A stretch of 64,000 nucleotides of DNA from Amoebophrya sp. A120 (taxonomy: Eukaryota; Sar; Dinophyceae; Syndiniales; Amoebophryaceae). The notes beneath the pieces were generated by a model, which was given only the letters and a program-made list of their open reading frames with translations, searched no databases and was not told where the DNA came from. Where the stretch lies: contig CAJINV010000008.1 in NCBI GenBank assembly GCA_905178155.1, forward strand, positions 496,001 to 560,000, written 5' to 3'. Below, piece after piece: positions 53,442 to 63,773 of this stretch; position 1 is the stretch's first letter, and the number at the start of each line of letters is the position of its first letter. Both the position numbers and the translations under genes were made by a program.

Positions 53442-56400
53442 TCACATTTTTTTCCCCGCGGCGCCGGTAGACATCGTGGAAACCTGGAACGTTGGCATCG
53501 TTGACATTACTTTAGCATTTCGCTGCGATCGCGTATACTCGTCGACAGCGTAGGACCCGGGGCCTGGAATGTCCCGGTCCACTTTCCCAATCCAAGTAGG
53601 CACATTCGATCCACTCTGCGACTGGTGGTAGAGAGTAACGTCGGCGCTGTGAAGGAGCGTGGGAAAATTCATTTGCTCCACCTTGAAATGAAAGTCTAGC
53701 TTTCTTGATCATGGGTTTTTTTACGCGACACACACCAGGTATCAAAAAAGCGGACATGGTACTAACATTTTTCGCGATCGCGTTCTCTGCGAGACGAACC
53801 ATAGTTGCATCACGAAAGTTTGCTTGCTTACGATTTTCCCATGTTTGCGACGTGATTCAGTTTGAAATTTCCCGACACGTTGTAAGTTCCAGGGCCTATC
53901 AAATGTAAAAATGTCTGGGTCTGGAAGATTGGAACTCGTGATGCTAACTTTGGACTCTAGAAAAATCTGTATTGCATGACCAGCAAGAGGGGTCTAGTTT
54001 GTGCTACGCGGGGACGAGGGCGTTTGTCATGCGGAGGAGGCATCAGGAAGCCAGCTCAAAATCTGTGATGCGCGGTCGTGCATTACAGACATCCTGGGTC
54101 ATGCAAAACATGCATGACAAATCGCAGAATCTTCCAGACCCAGACATTTTTACAGTTGATAGGGCCGGGCTTGTCCCGATTTCTTTTCAGCGCCTGGTCC
54201 GCGAAGGATCCACCGCTGTGACGCGTTCCTAGTGACATCGGCTTATCGGCCAGAGTTTTTTCTCCCGAAGGCAGAATCCGTGGGTCATACGAACCGGGAG
54301 GCGGGTTATCCCTCGCACGGGCAACCTGGTTCAAGCCATTCGTTTCATTAAATCAAAAGCAATTGTTCAGCAATGTGCTGCAGCATCATGCGACACTGGA
54401 ATCTTCTTTCACACTTGGCAATTTCAGAACCAACACTCAGCCTCTGCGGAAAGCGTACCTGAGCTGCTATGGATCCCTCTACCGGTTTCAGCTGTTTTGG
54501 TTCTGGGATCTTCCCAACACCTTGCGACGAAAGCGTTCCTGGAATGTCGTACGCTCCAGGCCCGGGCTCGACATGACGAATGTTCAGTCCCTTTACGCTC
54601 GCAGACTTCGCATCTTGCAGACCTAAAGACCAAGACGTAAAAATGGTGCAGCTCGTCGTGCATTTCGCAGCACGTCAACCGCCGAACACACTAGCTACTA
54701 CTTCATACTAGCCACATCACAGAAGACATCACATCAACATCATGAAAAAGCAGTCAGGTTTAATTAATGCTGAATTATGGTTGGGCGTTTGTGCTTACTT
54801 TTCGAGAATCCTTGTCGCACTGTAAAAAAATTGATACGACTGCGCTGTCTCCGTTGCTCCAGAAGCTGTTTTTTCAGGTGCATCAAGCTGTCAATCCGAG
54901 TTTGCTGTTCGGCGATCTGCTCGCCGACCTTTTCGCGGCGGTGCATGTCGATGCGCTGCATTCGCTCCCGCCGTTCCACAGCGTCCACAATCTTTAAGTG
55001 ATCCGCCTCGTGCCGGACCATGTTTTGCTTGCGCTCCTCCGCCTTTCGCTCCTCGAAGGCGTCGAGCTTTTCGTCGTACCGCAGCGCGAAATGTTCCGCC
55101 TTGATTTCGTTCTGCAACTGCTCTTCCAGCTGCCGCTGCTGAATGAGCTCCTGCCGCTGTTGCCACTGCTCGGACTTCACGGCCTGCTCGATCTGCTTCT
55201 GCTGCTGCCACTCGCGAACCCGAATCTCGTCCTCAAACTGCACAGCTAGGATTTGCGCTTGTCGCGCCTTCTCGTACTCCTCCAGTCCAGACTTCACCTG
55301 TTTGGTCTGTTCCTGCTTTTGCAATACGCGCTGCCGTATCTCGGCGGCCTCGTGCAGCCGCTTCTGTTCCGCAATCTGCCTCTTCTGCAAGCGGACGTGC
55401 TCGCGCTCGCGCACCTGCTTCTCTCGGAGCAGCTGCTCCTCGTTCTCCCGTTCGACCGCTGCGTGAAGGCGAACCTCTTGCCTGTTTGTGGGGTGCGGAA
55501 AAGAAGTACCTCTACTTTATTCAATGCACCTAGTAGTGGTAACAGAGCACAAGCTTTAGTTTACTTGACTGCTAAGCGCGAGAAAGACGTTTTCGTTTTC
55601 AGTATGCATGCGATGAAATGCAACTCCAACTTCATCTTCTGCTTACGCCGACATACACGTACGCACCGTCGTAGAGGTATACTAACTTTCAGCCCTAAAG
55701 ACAAAACAAAATACTTCAATTTTTTCGCCAGCCGTTTTGCTTCCTGATCGAGAATATCTTCCATGAGCTGTAGAGAGTAGAAATTTCCGCTCTCCGGTGC
55801 GCCCAGTTTTTCGAATTCTCGCGCGATGATTTTTGACCTCGCTTCCAACACCAGGCGCAGCTTTTCCTGGCGTTTCGTTTCGAAATGCTGAAAACGGATT
55901 CTCATTTTCTCCTTGGAATCGCTGCCCTTGTCCGCGACCTTCGCGAAATCCGTCACCTGCCGGATGTGTAGCTCGCTGGGCACGATCCCGAGCTCCTTGC
56001 AGGCCTGCAGCGTTCTCGGCGTGGACAGCATCTTTTTCAAATTTGCGTTCTCGACGCTCTGTGCCAACTGGATCTGGTCGAACTGGGGCGAGCGCTGCGT
56101 GGTCATGATGTCCGTGGAGGAGGATGAGTTTACCGTCGCCTGAAACCGGTCTTGTTGCTGCTGCGCCGCCGTGGGCGGCCCGGTCGGCAGATCATCTTGC
56201 GGCGTGAAATTGGACCAGGTGTGGTTGTTGATACCCGTGCCGGTGTCCTCGTGCAGAAAGCCCTCCTGGAGCGTTGCTGACTGCTTTCCGAGAATCTTCT
56301 GGAGCACGGCATCCGCTGGGTCCATCGGCTGGGTTTGCGAGGAGGTCAGTGCTGTTGCCTGCGCAGAGGAACGTGACGTGGTTCCGTGCGGTTGCGCCGA

Positions 56401-57137
56401 GGAAGAAGACGACGCAGTCTGCGCAACAGAAGGGTGCTGGCTCGATGCCGGTTGTTGGCTTAAATGCTGCGACGAGGATGCCTGCTGCTCCGCTTCTTCG
56501 ATCAAGGTAGTGAAAGAGTCGCTGCGTCGCATCGTGCTGCGCATGTGGTCCGGGTCGAGCTTCGCGGACCGCTGCAGCTTGGCCCTCGCTTGCTCACTGC
56601 TCGCGCTCGATGCCGCTTTCGTTTGCTCCGCTTCTTTCCGCATTTGCTTCTTTTGCTCACCCAGCAGATGCAAGTTGTGTTCCTTCCGCTCGGTACTTAC
56701 CTACACAAGTAAGGCGTGAAAACGGTCAGCCACCACTGTATCAACAAGAACGCGAAGTAACTTAAGTTATCTTCTTCACGCCTCTGTCTTCTTGTCGAGA
56801 CGCTGTGAGCAGAAAACGAAATTAATTCATTTAGCTGGTCAAAAAAAGAGACCATCAAGAATACCTGCTGCAGCAACGCACGGTGTCTCGCCAGACTCGC
56901 GGAAAGCGGTCGCTCTTCTTCGCTGACGCTGGTGGTGGCGAAGTTTTCGGTGCTGCTGTGATCCCGGCTCGGCTCCGCGGTACTGATGTTGTGCGAATCC
57001 TGCTGGAAAGCGAGGTCGACGACAATTTTGCCCGTGGGCAACTTGTCTTTCGCTTCGACCAGCGGCATAACCGCATCGGCCTCCAGTCGTTCCAGAAACT
57101 TTTCCGACATGTTGTCCAAGTCGTCTGCTACGCCCAT
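53442..57137 (-). CDS. Coiled-coil protein with C-terminal sperm-tail PG-rich (SHIPPO) repeats
   Basis: Probable axonemal or cytoskeletal protein of 863 residues. Exons 57137-56865, 56700-55715, 55481-54799, 54622-54459, 54325-54162, about 53891-53832 and 53703-53442 keep one frame; one junction is introner E12. The first 430 residues are Ser/Gln-rich and disordered. The next 300 are a very long charged helix (ERENEEQLLREKQVREREH, QQRQLEEQLQNEIKAEH). The C-terminus carries STPGR-type repeats: EPGPGAYDIPG, NPPPGSYDPRI, KPGPGTYNVSG and IPGPGSYAVDE. Such repeats are found in outer dense fibre and microtubule inner proteins. Together with the dynein gene it points to a flagellated stage. Standard introns use GTA donors. 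Confidence 0.8.
53897..54161. mobile_element. Introner-like element E12 (family F)
   Basis: 265 bp in the PG-rich repeat gene. TATC...GATA ends, arms as in E10. Target duplication GGGCC at 53892-53896 and 54162-54166. Excision gives NRDKPGPGTYNVSG, rebuilding a PGPGTY repeat. It lies in the opposite orientation to E10 although both host genes are on the minus strand. Confidence 0.94.
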
Positions 57138-60100
57138 GCTGCGTTCGCTGCCTCACATCGATGTGTGACCTAAAACGTTACTGTAATGTTGGTTTCGCGT
57201 TTGCCGACAGAGCCGTGGTCGGGCACAGATAAATTTTCTTGTTTGCTCTTCCATGAATTTCGCGAAAGCTCTATACACAACGACCACGAAAACGAACGAT
57301 ACGCACTAGCAAAGTCGGTTCTCGCCCTCTCCTCGTCATACGTCTCGTCCTGTCTCACTCAACCGAAACGACCAGAGCAAAAATCCTTAGAATGTCGAAC
57401 GAACCACAAACGACGATGTCTGGAGCTAATCGCCCGTCTTGCAATCGTAAGAACACTCACGGCGAAGACAAAGAGGTAGCGTAGAGCAGCCGTGTATCCC
57501 GAGGACTGCCATGCATACCCAAAGGAATACAACGCGAAAATCTTATACCTGAAGCTTCTGAAGAACAAAGGAGCAGCGCAGAAAGTTTCTCACTCTGAAC
57601 TGATCGAGCCGGTTGCATCGATGTGAAAAGTTGATCGCGCTCAGTGAAAAGTCCGGCAGCACCATTCCTCGGTATGCACCTGAATACCCTTTCCCGAGTC
57701 CTCACCTAAACGCGACCGGAACATCCATCGAACCCGGCGAAATCCGATAGGCCGACGGCGTGAGCTACCGCGCCCCCTTGCCCATCGCGCCCGTCGCTTC
57801 CCCTGCTCAGACAGCCCGCGCCCAAACCGCGGCGCCGCCCCGGGCGCGCCCTTAGTTATCTGAAGCACACGGAGCGAGCGGGATGGGGCCTGACACGTCA
57901 ACCCATCGCCCCCCTCCGGCCCCATTCTTGCCGGAGTGGGGCCAGCTGCTCGGGCGCGCGGCCCTACGCGGCACGCTAGACAACACGGCAGCAATCGTCT
58001 GGCGCCCTGCCAGATACGCGCCCTCCTTCTTTCTCTGTGCTTCTGGGCCCGCGCTATCATGCACATCCAGCAAGAGGGCCCGCCCCATATTCACAAGACG
58101 CCAAGCACTCCCATCCGATTGGCCCCGCACCTCCGACCCCTCCGCGCACTGCTTCAAACCAGGCGCCGGCATGCGTAGCGCAACAGGGGCCGGAAATGCC
58201 AAAAGAAAAAAGAAGACTAGACCCCTGGCCCCGCCCCGGCGGCCCGGGGCGGCGTTAGCAGGCGAAGCACAACACGAGCCAAAACCCGCGAAACAGGGAA
58301 GCGGAAAAAACGAGACGCAAGGCGGCCCGGAAACGCAAGAGGGCCCGAACCACATACCTCCGTAGCCGGGTGGACCTTCCCCCGAAGCAGCCGGGCAGCC
58401 TGCTGCCCTAAGCAGCCCAGGAAGAGGCCGGCGGCGCCGTCCTTCGCAGCTGCAAGCAACAGGGGGCACCCCGCCCGTAAATACCCGGCGGCCACGGCGC
58501 GCATAAGGTGACGCGTGTTGCCAGCGGGCCCGACGTACACCCGCCTGCTCATTGCGGCGCTCCTCATATTGTGGGGAGGCCCGCCCCGGGCGGGCAATGG
58601 CCGCCGGCCGGCGTCGCTGCAATGCTGCCCCTGTGCCGTGGCCCGGGGGGTATCTGCCCGCTTCAGGAGCTCCGCGGGCATGGGCGCAACGCCTGCAAAC
58701 CCTCTGCCCGTGGCGGCGCGCGCGCCCGGCAGAACATGGCGCCGGGCACCATCACACACAACGCGCGGAGCCCTCGCAACGAGGCCGAACGCCCTGCCAA
58801 GCTGAAAGGCCCGCCCGCCTGTCTCCCAAACGCCCGGCCTTCCCTGATCTCCTCCAAAGCTGTGTCGATTTGGTGCTGCAGGCCCACAGCCCTTGCACGC
58901 CGAGGACTTTTTTATGTCCGTCTCTGCCACGTTGCTTGGGCCCTTTGTTTAGGCCCCTGAGGAGACGCACTCCCGTCCCCTTGCAGAAACTTTCCTCCGT
59001 TTCTCCGCAGTAGTTCCAGCCCTAAAAGGGGCCGCCTGGGCGACGCACACTCCCCGGCCCCGCCGGCGGGCTCCGCGGAGGAGCTCCGGCCCGGGCTACG
59101 CCGGACCGCGTCCCCTATCCCCAACCGCGCGCCCACCCCGGCCCCGGCGGGATGGGGACGAAAAGGGGGCGCCGCGGCGCGAGCCCAATTGCACGGCGCT
59201 AGCGCCCTTGGGAGTGTCCGCGGCCCCAAAACGCCCGAAGGCGGGCGCCTATTCCGAAAGCCCTGCCGGCAAAGCCCTGCGGGCCAGCTGGCCCGCCGGC
59301 GAAAGCGCGCCGGCCAAGAGCTTCGCGCCCGCCAACACGCAGACCGGCGCTAGAGAAGTGCCCAAGGAGGGGCGCCGCACGCCGCGGCCTGGAGGTCGCC
59401 GACCAACCCGCTCGCCGTCGGCACTGTGCCGCCCGCCCTTTCCATTCGGGCGGGCGGGCTCCTACCAATCGGGGCGCCTTGTCGCGAGTCGCATGGCTGG
59501 CCCCCAGCTCGTAAGCGGCTCCGAACTGTCGCGCGAGAGGCATCGGAAAGGCCCGGCGGGTAACCGCCCACCCTAGCAGCCATCAGGCCCTGGCAGATTG
59601 CTGGCGCCTCCCGCCGAGTGGTTGCCTACCCACTAACTATGGCAGGACTCCGGTCGCGGCCGCCTGCCGTTCCGGAACCAGGGCGAACGGGCTGCGCCCC
59701 TCGGCCCCCTCTCCTTGCCTGCTTGCTTGCCGGAAGCACTTGCGGCCCCGGGCCGCGACGCTCCATTATGGCAGGAAGCGCGGGCTGGGCTTCTGCGCGG
59801 CCAAAACCTCTGCGCGCGGTGGCCGCCTGCGGGATCCATCAGCCACGCCACTGGCCCTGGCCCCGCGTTCTCGTCTGCTTCCTTCGCCATGGCGCGCACC
59901 CCGGTACCACAAAGCTCGCCGGGGCGCCAGGGCCTTCTCTCGGCCTTTCTCCCAACCCGTTCCTACACGGACGCCCACGGACCCATAACATGGCCCGGGT
60001 GCCGGGTGCCGCGCCCCGGGTGCCGGCTGCCGCGCCCCGGCTCAGCCTGCTGGCCTCCGGCGCGGTACGAGTGGGCGCTCTTGGCATTTCGGCGGCCACG

Positions 60101-60442
60101 CTGCTGGTGGGGGAGGCTGAGACGGAGACCTTCAGGTCGTCAGGAAAAAACAACAAAACCAAAAGCTACTCGAGCGCAAAAAAATAAGGAACACTATGCT
60201 TCTGAATACAAGTCGGACTATCGAATTTTCCCGAAATTCGGCGCGTCCGAGAGATGAAGGCACGAATCACATGACATCCTACTTTCTCGAAGCAACTTTC
60301 GGAATAAATCTCAACAACTGTATTCGCACGAGGGTCCGAGCGCAGGACCTCGGTCATATCAATGACTTCAATTTCAATATTGTCGTGCTGCATAGACAAT
60401 CATGCGCAAGACAAGAGCAAGACAAGAAGCTAGCTCTCCGAA
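57138..60442. other. Intergenic tract containing a GC-rich island
   Basis: From about 57700 to 60150 the base composition becomes strongly GC-rich, with runs of GCCCGG, CCGCCGG and tandem CCGGGTGCCGCGCC near 60000; the flanks are ordinary. Frames up to about 250 codons exist on both strands, but they are Arg/Ala/Gly/Pro-rich, overlap each other and match nothing, so I treat them as composition artefacts. No intron signals, RNA gene or introner arms were recognised inside. Confidence 0.6.
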
Positions 60443-61601
60443 TTACAAGTCTCCACGCGGCACCACCCAATTGATCTTGTGCTCGGGTGCCTCGAGGTAG
60501 AACAACCGCATGTCTTCGCAGTAGAAAGCAACCTGCGTCCCCACCATCTGCACAATCCAGAGCGCTGTCGAAGTTTAGTAGTTGCTTCAATTTATCATTT
60601 GTATGCACCTACGTAGTTTCTTACGTGGCTCATGATTTTTCTACTTACATCTGTTTCTGCAACCCCAACCAAGAACTGTAATTATATCAAAGCAAAAATA
60701 TACCGATGAGCATCCCCAGGAACCACTCACGGAAGTAGTATCTGGTGTAGTATTCACCTCGAACACGTTGCCGGAAACTCATCCACTTCGATTCCCAGTC
60801 TATCTCCTTCGACTTCGCGACCTCTTCCTCCGTTCGGTACGGCAAAGCAAGCTTTGAGCGGTGCACACGGAGCGGCTTGGCGTGCGAGTAAAACATTTCT
60901 TCGTAGTCTGGAAAAGTCATTTTACCTGCACAGAGTTAGTTTTGATTCGTTTCTTTTACAATTCGCCACGCAGTGGTGGCGAATCAGCGTCAACACCGAT
61001 CGCAATCATGAAGCACTCTTTCTGCACCTTTGATCAACTTTTCCATCCAAGGCTTCATCGATGGGGTCTCTTCGCCGAGCTTCTTCAGAAAGGGAAAGTA
61101 CTCTGGCGGGACATGATACCTGAAATGAAAAGATATCGATCCTCCAGTCGTTGCCACGGCAGCACTGAAACTGACTGCAATTGCAGCACTTTTGTCTTTT
61201 TACACAAAGGGCCAACTTCGTTCCCGAAAACGCAAAGAAAAGGAAAACTATGTCTACGTGTGAGCGATTGTCGTCGACACATCTGGCGGGATGTGTGCAG
61301 GCACTCCGAACTCATCCCGCGGCATGACCTCCCATTCTAAGATTCGGCGTGGGTACCAGGGTCGATCCGCTGTCACCTTGAACGTGCTTGGCATTCCAGG
61401 CCGGTGGAAGGACGCAATGAATTTGTCGTAAAATACTCGGTTCGGTCTCGACAATGTGTGCAACTGTCGCGCGGAGTTTACAGCGGTATTGTTGAATTGC
61501 GGGAGTGTTCTCGGATTCGACTGGTTGAATATACTGCTGGAACTTGCTGACACATGCCTGCCGGCCGGATTTGCAACGAAATTCCTTACGGCACCCAGCA
61601 T
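60443..61601 (-). CDS. Small mitochondrial membrane protein, unknown
   Basis: Exons 61601-61258 (ends at donor GTAGAC), 61119-61028, 60925 to about 60705 and a last exon about 60547-60443. The ATG at 61601-61599 opens a presequence-like N-terminus rich in Arg, Ser and Asn (MLGAVRNFVANPAGRHVSAS). Next come a conserved-looking soluble part (FHRPGMPSTFKVTADRPWYP, YHVPPEYFPFLKKLGEETPS, MTFPDYEEMFYSHAKPLRVH) and one membrane span (WFLGMLIGIFLL). The tail likely reads AFYCEDMRLFYLEAPEHKIN. The design suggests an accessory subunit of a respiratory complex or ATP synthase. I cannot name it. The junction after the membrane span is unresolved: a possible 27-nt exon with a GTAAGT donor lies near 60655. 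Confidence 0.6.
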
Positions 61602-62213
61602 GTTCGCTTGGGCACGCACAAGAAATGTTCTGCGTCCTGGTCGCTGCTGGAACGTGCGCAAAGAACCCTATCTGAACGTCCGGGCAGACAGCTACCCGAC
61701 AACTTTCCGCACGCCTCTGCACGGCACTAGCAACTAGCCCGACGATAACACCGCCATTCTGCGCGAGATTCTTTATAGCGTCCGAAGTTAAGGCTTGCAA
61801 TTCTTGCCGCCTCGAGCGAGACTGTAAACAACTGACAAAAAGAGCAAGGGAAGAACGATGGACACTGAGGCAAATCAATGGAGTTCTCCGACAGCTCAAG
61901 AAACGACAGGGACTTCGTCTTCAAACCAGTACAACGCTCCGAAACTTGCAACAACCTCTCTTGCTTGCGCATGCGTGCCACCTCCTCACAACTACTACGC
62001 GCTAACCTCAGAACGCTGCTACCATCTGACGCATTTTCTTTGAGACATCGCAACAAAAAATGATAGTAGCCTCCGCCTTCCTTATCACGGAAAAACAAAA
62101 AGGCTGACCGTTCCGTCGGAGCGTTCAGTCGTGCCTGATATACCTGCGCCGTGCGTCGAGAGGAATTCGGGGTTTCTTATTGGGGAGTATGTAATGCAGA
62201 AAAAACATACTTT
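61602..62213. other. Intergenic region
   Basis: About 610 bases between the aldo/keto reductase stop and the mitochondrial protein start. A minus frame at 61727-62098 has no supporting features. Nothing else seen. Confidence 0.55.
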
Positions 62214-63369
62214 CTACCCGTCGTGCCAGTCCGTGATACCGTCGACTGTAATTGAGCCCGCCAAAGGCGTGTCGCGGACGATGCACTTTACGTAGTTCTT
62301 CTTGAAAGTTGCTTCGTATTCCTCACTTTTGTGCATGGAATCCAGCACTTCCAAGTCGTCCTTATCCAACAGAAACTCCATCGTTTTCGCGTCGTTCACA
62401 TCCAGAAGGTTCTCCACGATCCTCTCCTTTGTGCAACTCTTTGGCAGCGCCTGAATGTTCTTTTTCTGTATCCACTGCAACAGCACACGCGAGGGTTTCG
62501 TCTTGTGCTTTTCTGCGATTTTTCGTATTTCCAGTGGCATCTTCTCCGCGCTCAACAGCCGCCCGTCCGCGAAGGGTCGGTACGCCTGAAGTTTGAGACC
62601 CTCGCTCTGAAAAAAGTCAATCGTCTTCTGCCGATACAGCCACGGGCTCACCTCGAACTGGTTGCTGTACGGGCGTACTACCGCCTTCCCTGCTTCCTCC
62701 AGACCGTCCAACTCGGCAACGAGTTCCGTGTAATCTGCGACAGTGTAGTTGGACAAGCCTAGCCGGCGAATGGGCTTCGCGGGGCCGACAAACGGCATCA
62801 GTGCCTTATAGGCTTCGATGTGTTTCTTCTCCGGCACGGGCCAGTGGATCAGAAAGAGGTCAAAGTAGCTCGCCTGCAGGTCCCGCAGCGATTGCTCCAT
62901 CTGCTTCACCACAGCATCTGGGCCCGCGTAAATCGTTGACGTCCAGACCTGGAAAAAGTCAGGAGAAGTTATGCGCAGAAAAACGTCACACGCGAACACT
63001 TACACGAACTGCAACTAGTACTGTAGGTAGAGTATGTGTCGTTACCGGTGGCAATCAAGACGAAAGAACATAGCGAAGATTACTAAGGAGACAAAGATTC
63101 TTCATCAGCAAAACATGTACTTTGCCAATGACATACAGGCTGCCACGGTCCTCCTTCGGCCAGCTCGCCCACAGCGCTTCGCCGACTTCTACCTCATTTC
63201 CGTAAAACTCGGCGCAGTCAAACGCGCGGTAGCCTGCTTGCACCGCATCCCTGATCACTCGCAGCACTTCTGCCTTGTCCGTGGTGTTCGGATCACTGCT
63301 CCGCCCCACCTTGTATGTGCCAAAGGCAAGAAGGGGGAAAAAGTCCGGAGTTTCGTCCTCTGCTGCCAT
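62214..63369 (-). CDS. Aldo/keto reductase
   Basis: NADPH-dependent carbonyl reductase of the AKR superfamily, likely cytosolic, 327 residues, the usual family length. Exons 63369-63121 and 62948-62214 with a GTACAT...TTCCAG intron. Family marks: GYRAFDCAEFYGNE with the catalytic Asp and Tyr, the catalytic Lys right at the exon junction (VIGK|VWTS), LFLIHWPVP with the catalytic His, LGLSNYT, NQFEVSPW and the cofactor-binding LPKSCTKERIVENL. All four tetrad residues are therefore present. Substrate is unknown. The ATG at 63369 opens MAAEDETPDFFPLLAFGTYKVG, a normal start for the fold. Confidence 0.93.
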
Positions 63370-63773
63370 GATTGTAATTGTTCTTCCTTAAAATTATTGA
63401 AACGGCGATAGGCTGCTGTTGCGTCTTGCCTCAGTATCCGCACTTCTTTGTTCGTGTAGTATGGAAATCTCAATAAATGATCGTCTTCCTTCACATGCCC
63501 ACGCAGCTGCTGGTAATGAATCTCTTCTGATGAAATCTACCGACCACGAGATTGTGTATTACGTGCTTGCAGATCTTCGACTTGCGGTTGCGCGAATGAG
63601 ATCTGCATGATCTTCGTTCGCCAGTAGTTACAGACGCGGTGAACCGGGATCGTCGCTTTTGTTGTCGGTGACAAACCGAAGTGAGCAACAATCAACGTTG
63701 TTAAACGGCGGGATGAACAAATTCAATGCTCGTAAATCTGTAACTAGCAAATCTTGTTCGTGCCTAGGAGCGT
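63370..63773. other. Divergent intergenic region
   Basis: About 400 bases between the aldo/keto reductase start (minus) and the putative plus-strand gene. If the latter is real, this is the only head-to-head promoter region in the window. No motif was recognised. Confidence 0.45.

Noticed and set aside
57852-60257. Frames of 150-256 codons on both strands of the GC-rich island
   Set aside because: High GC removes stop codons; frames overlap on both strands, are Arg/Ala/Gly/Pro-rich and show no motif, so coding is not supported.
61727-62098. Minus-strand 123-codon frame
   Set aside because: Composition is not protein-like, no family is recognised, and it lies between two well-defined genes without splice links.
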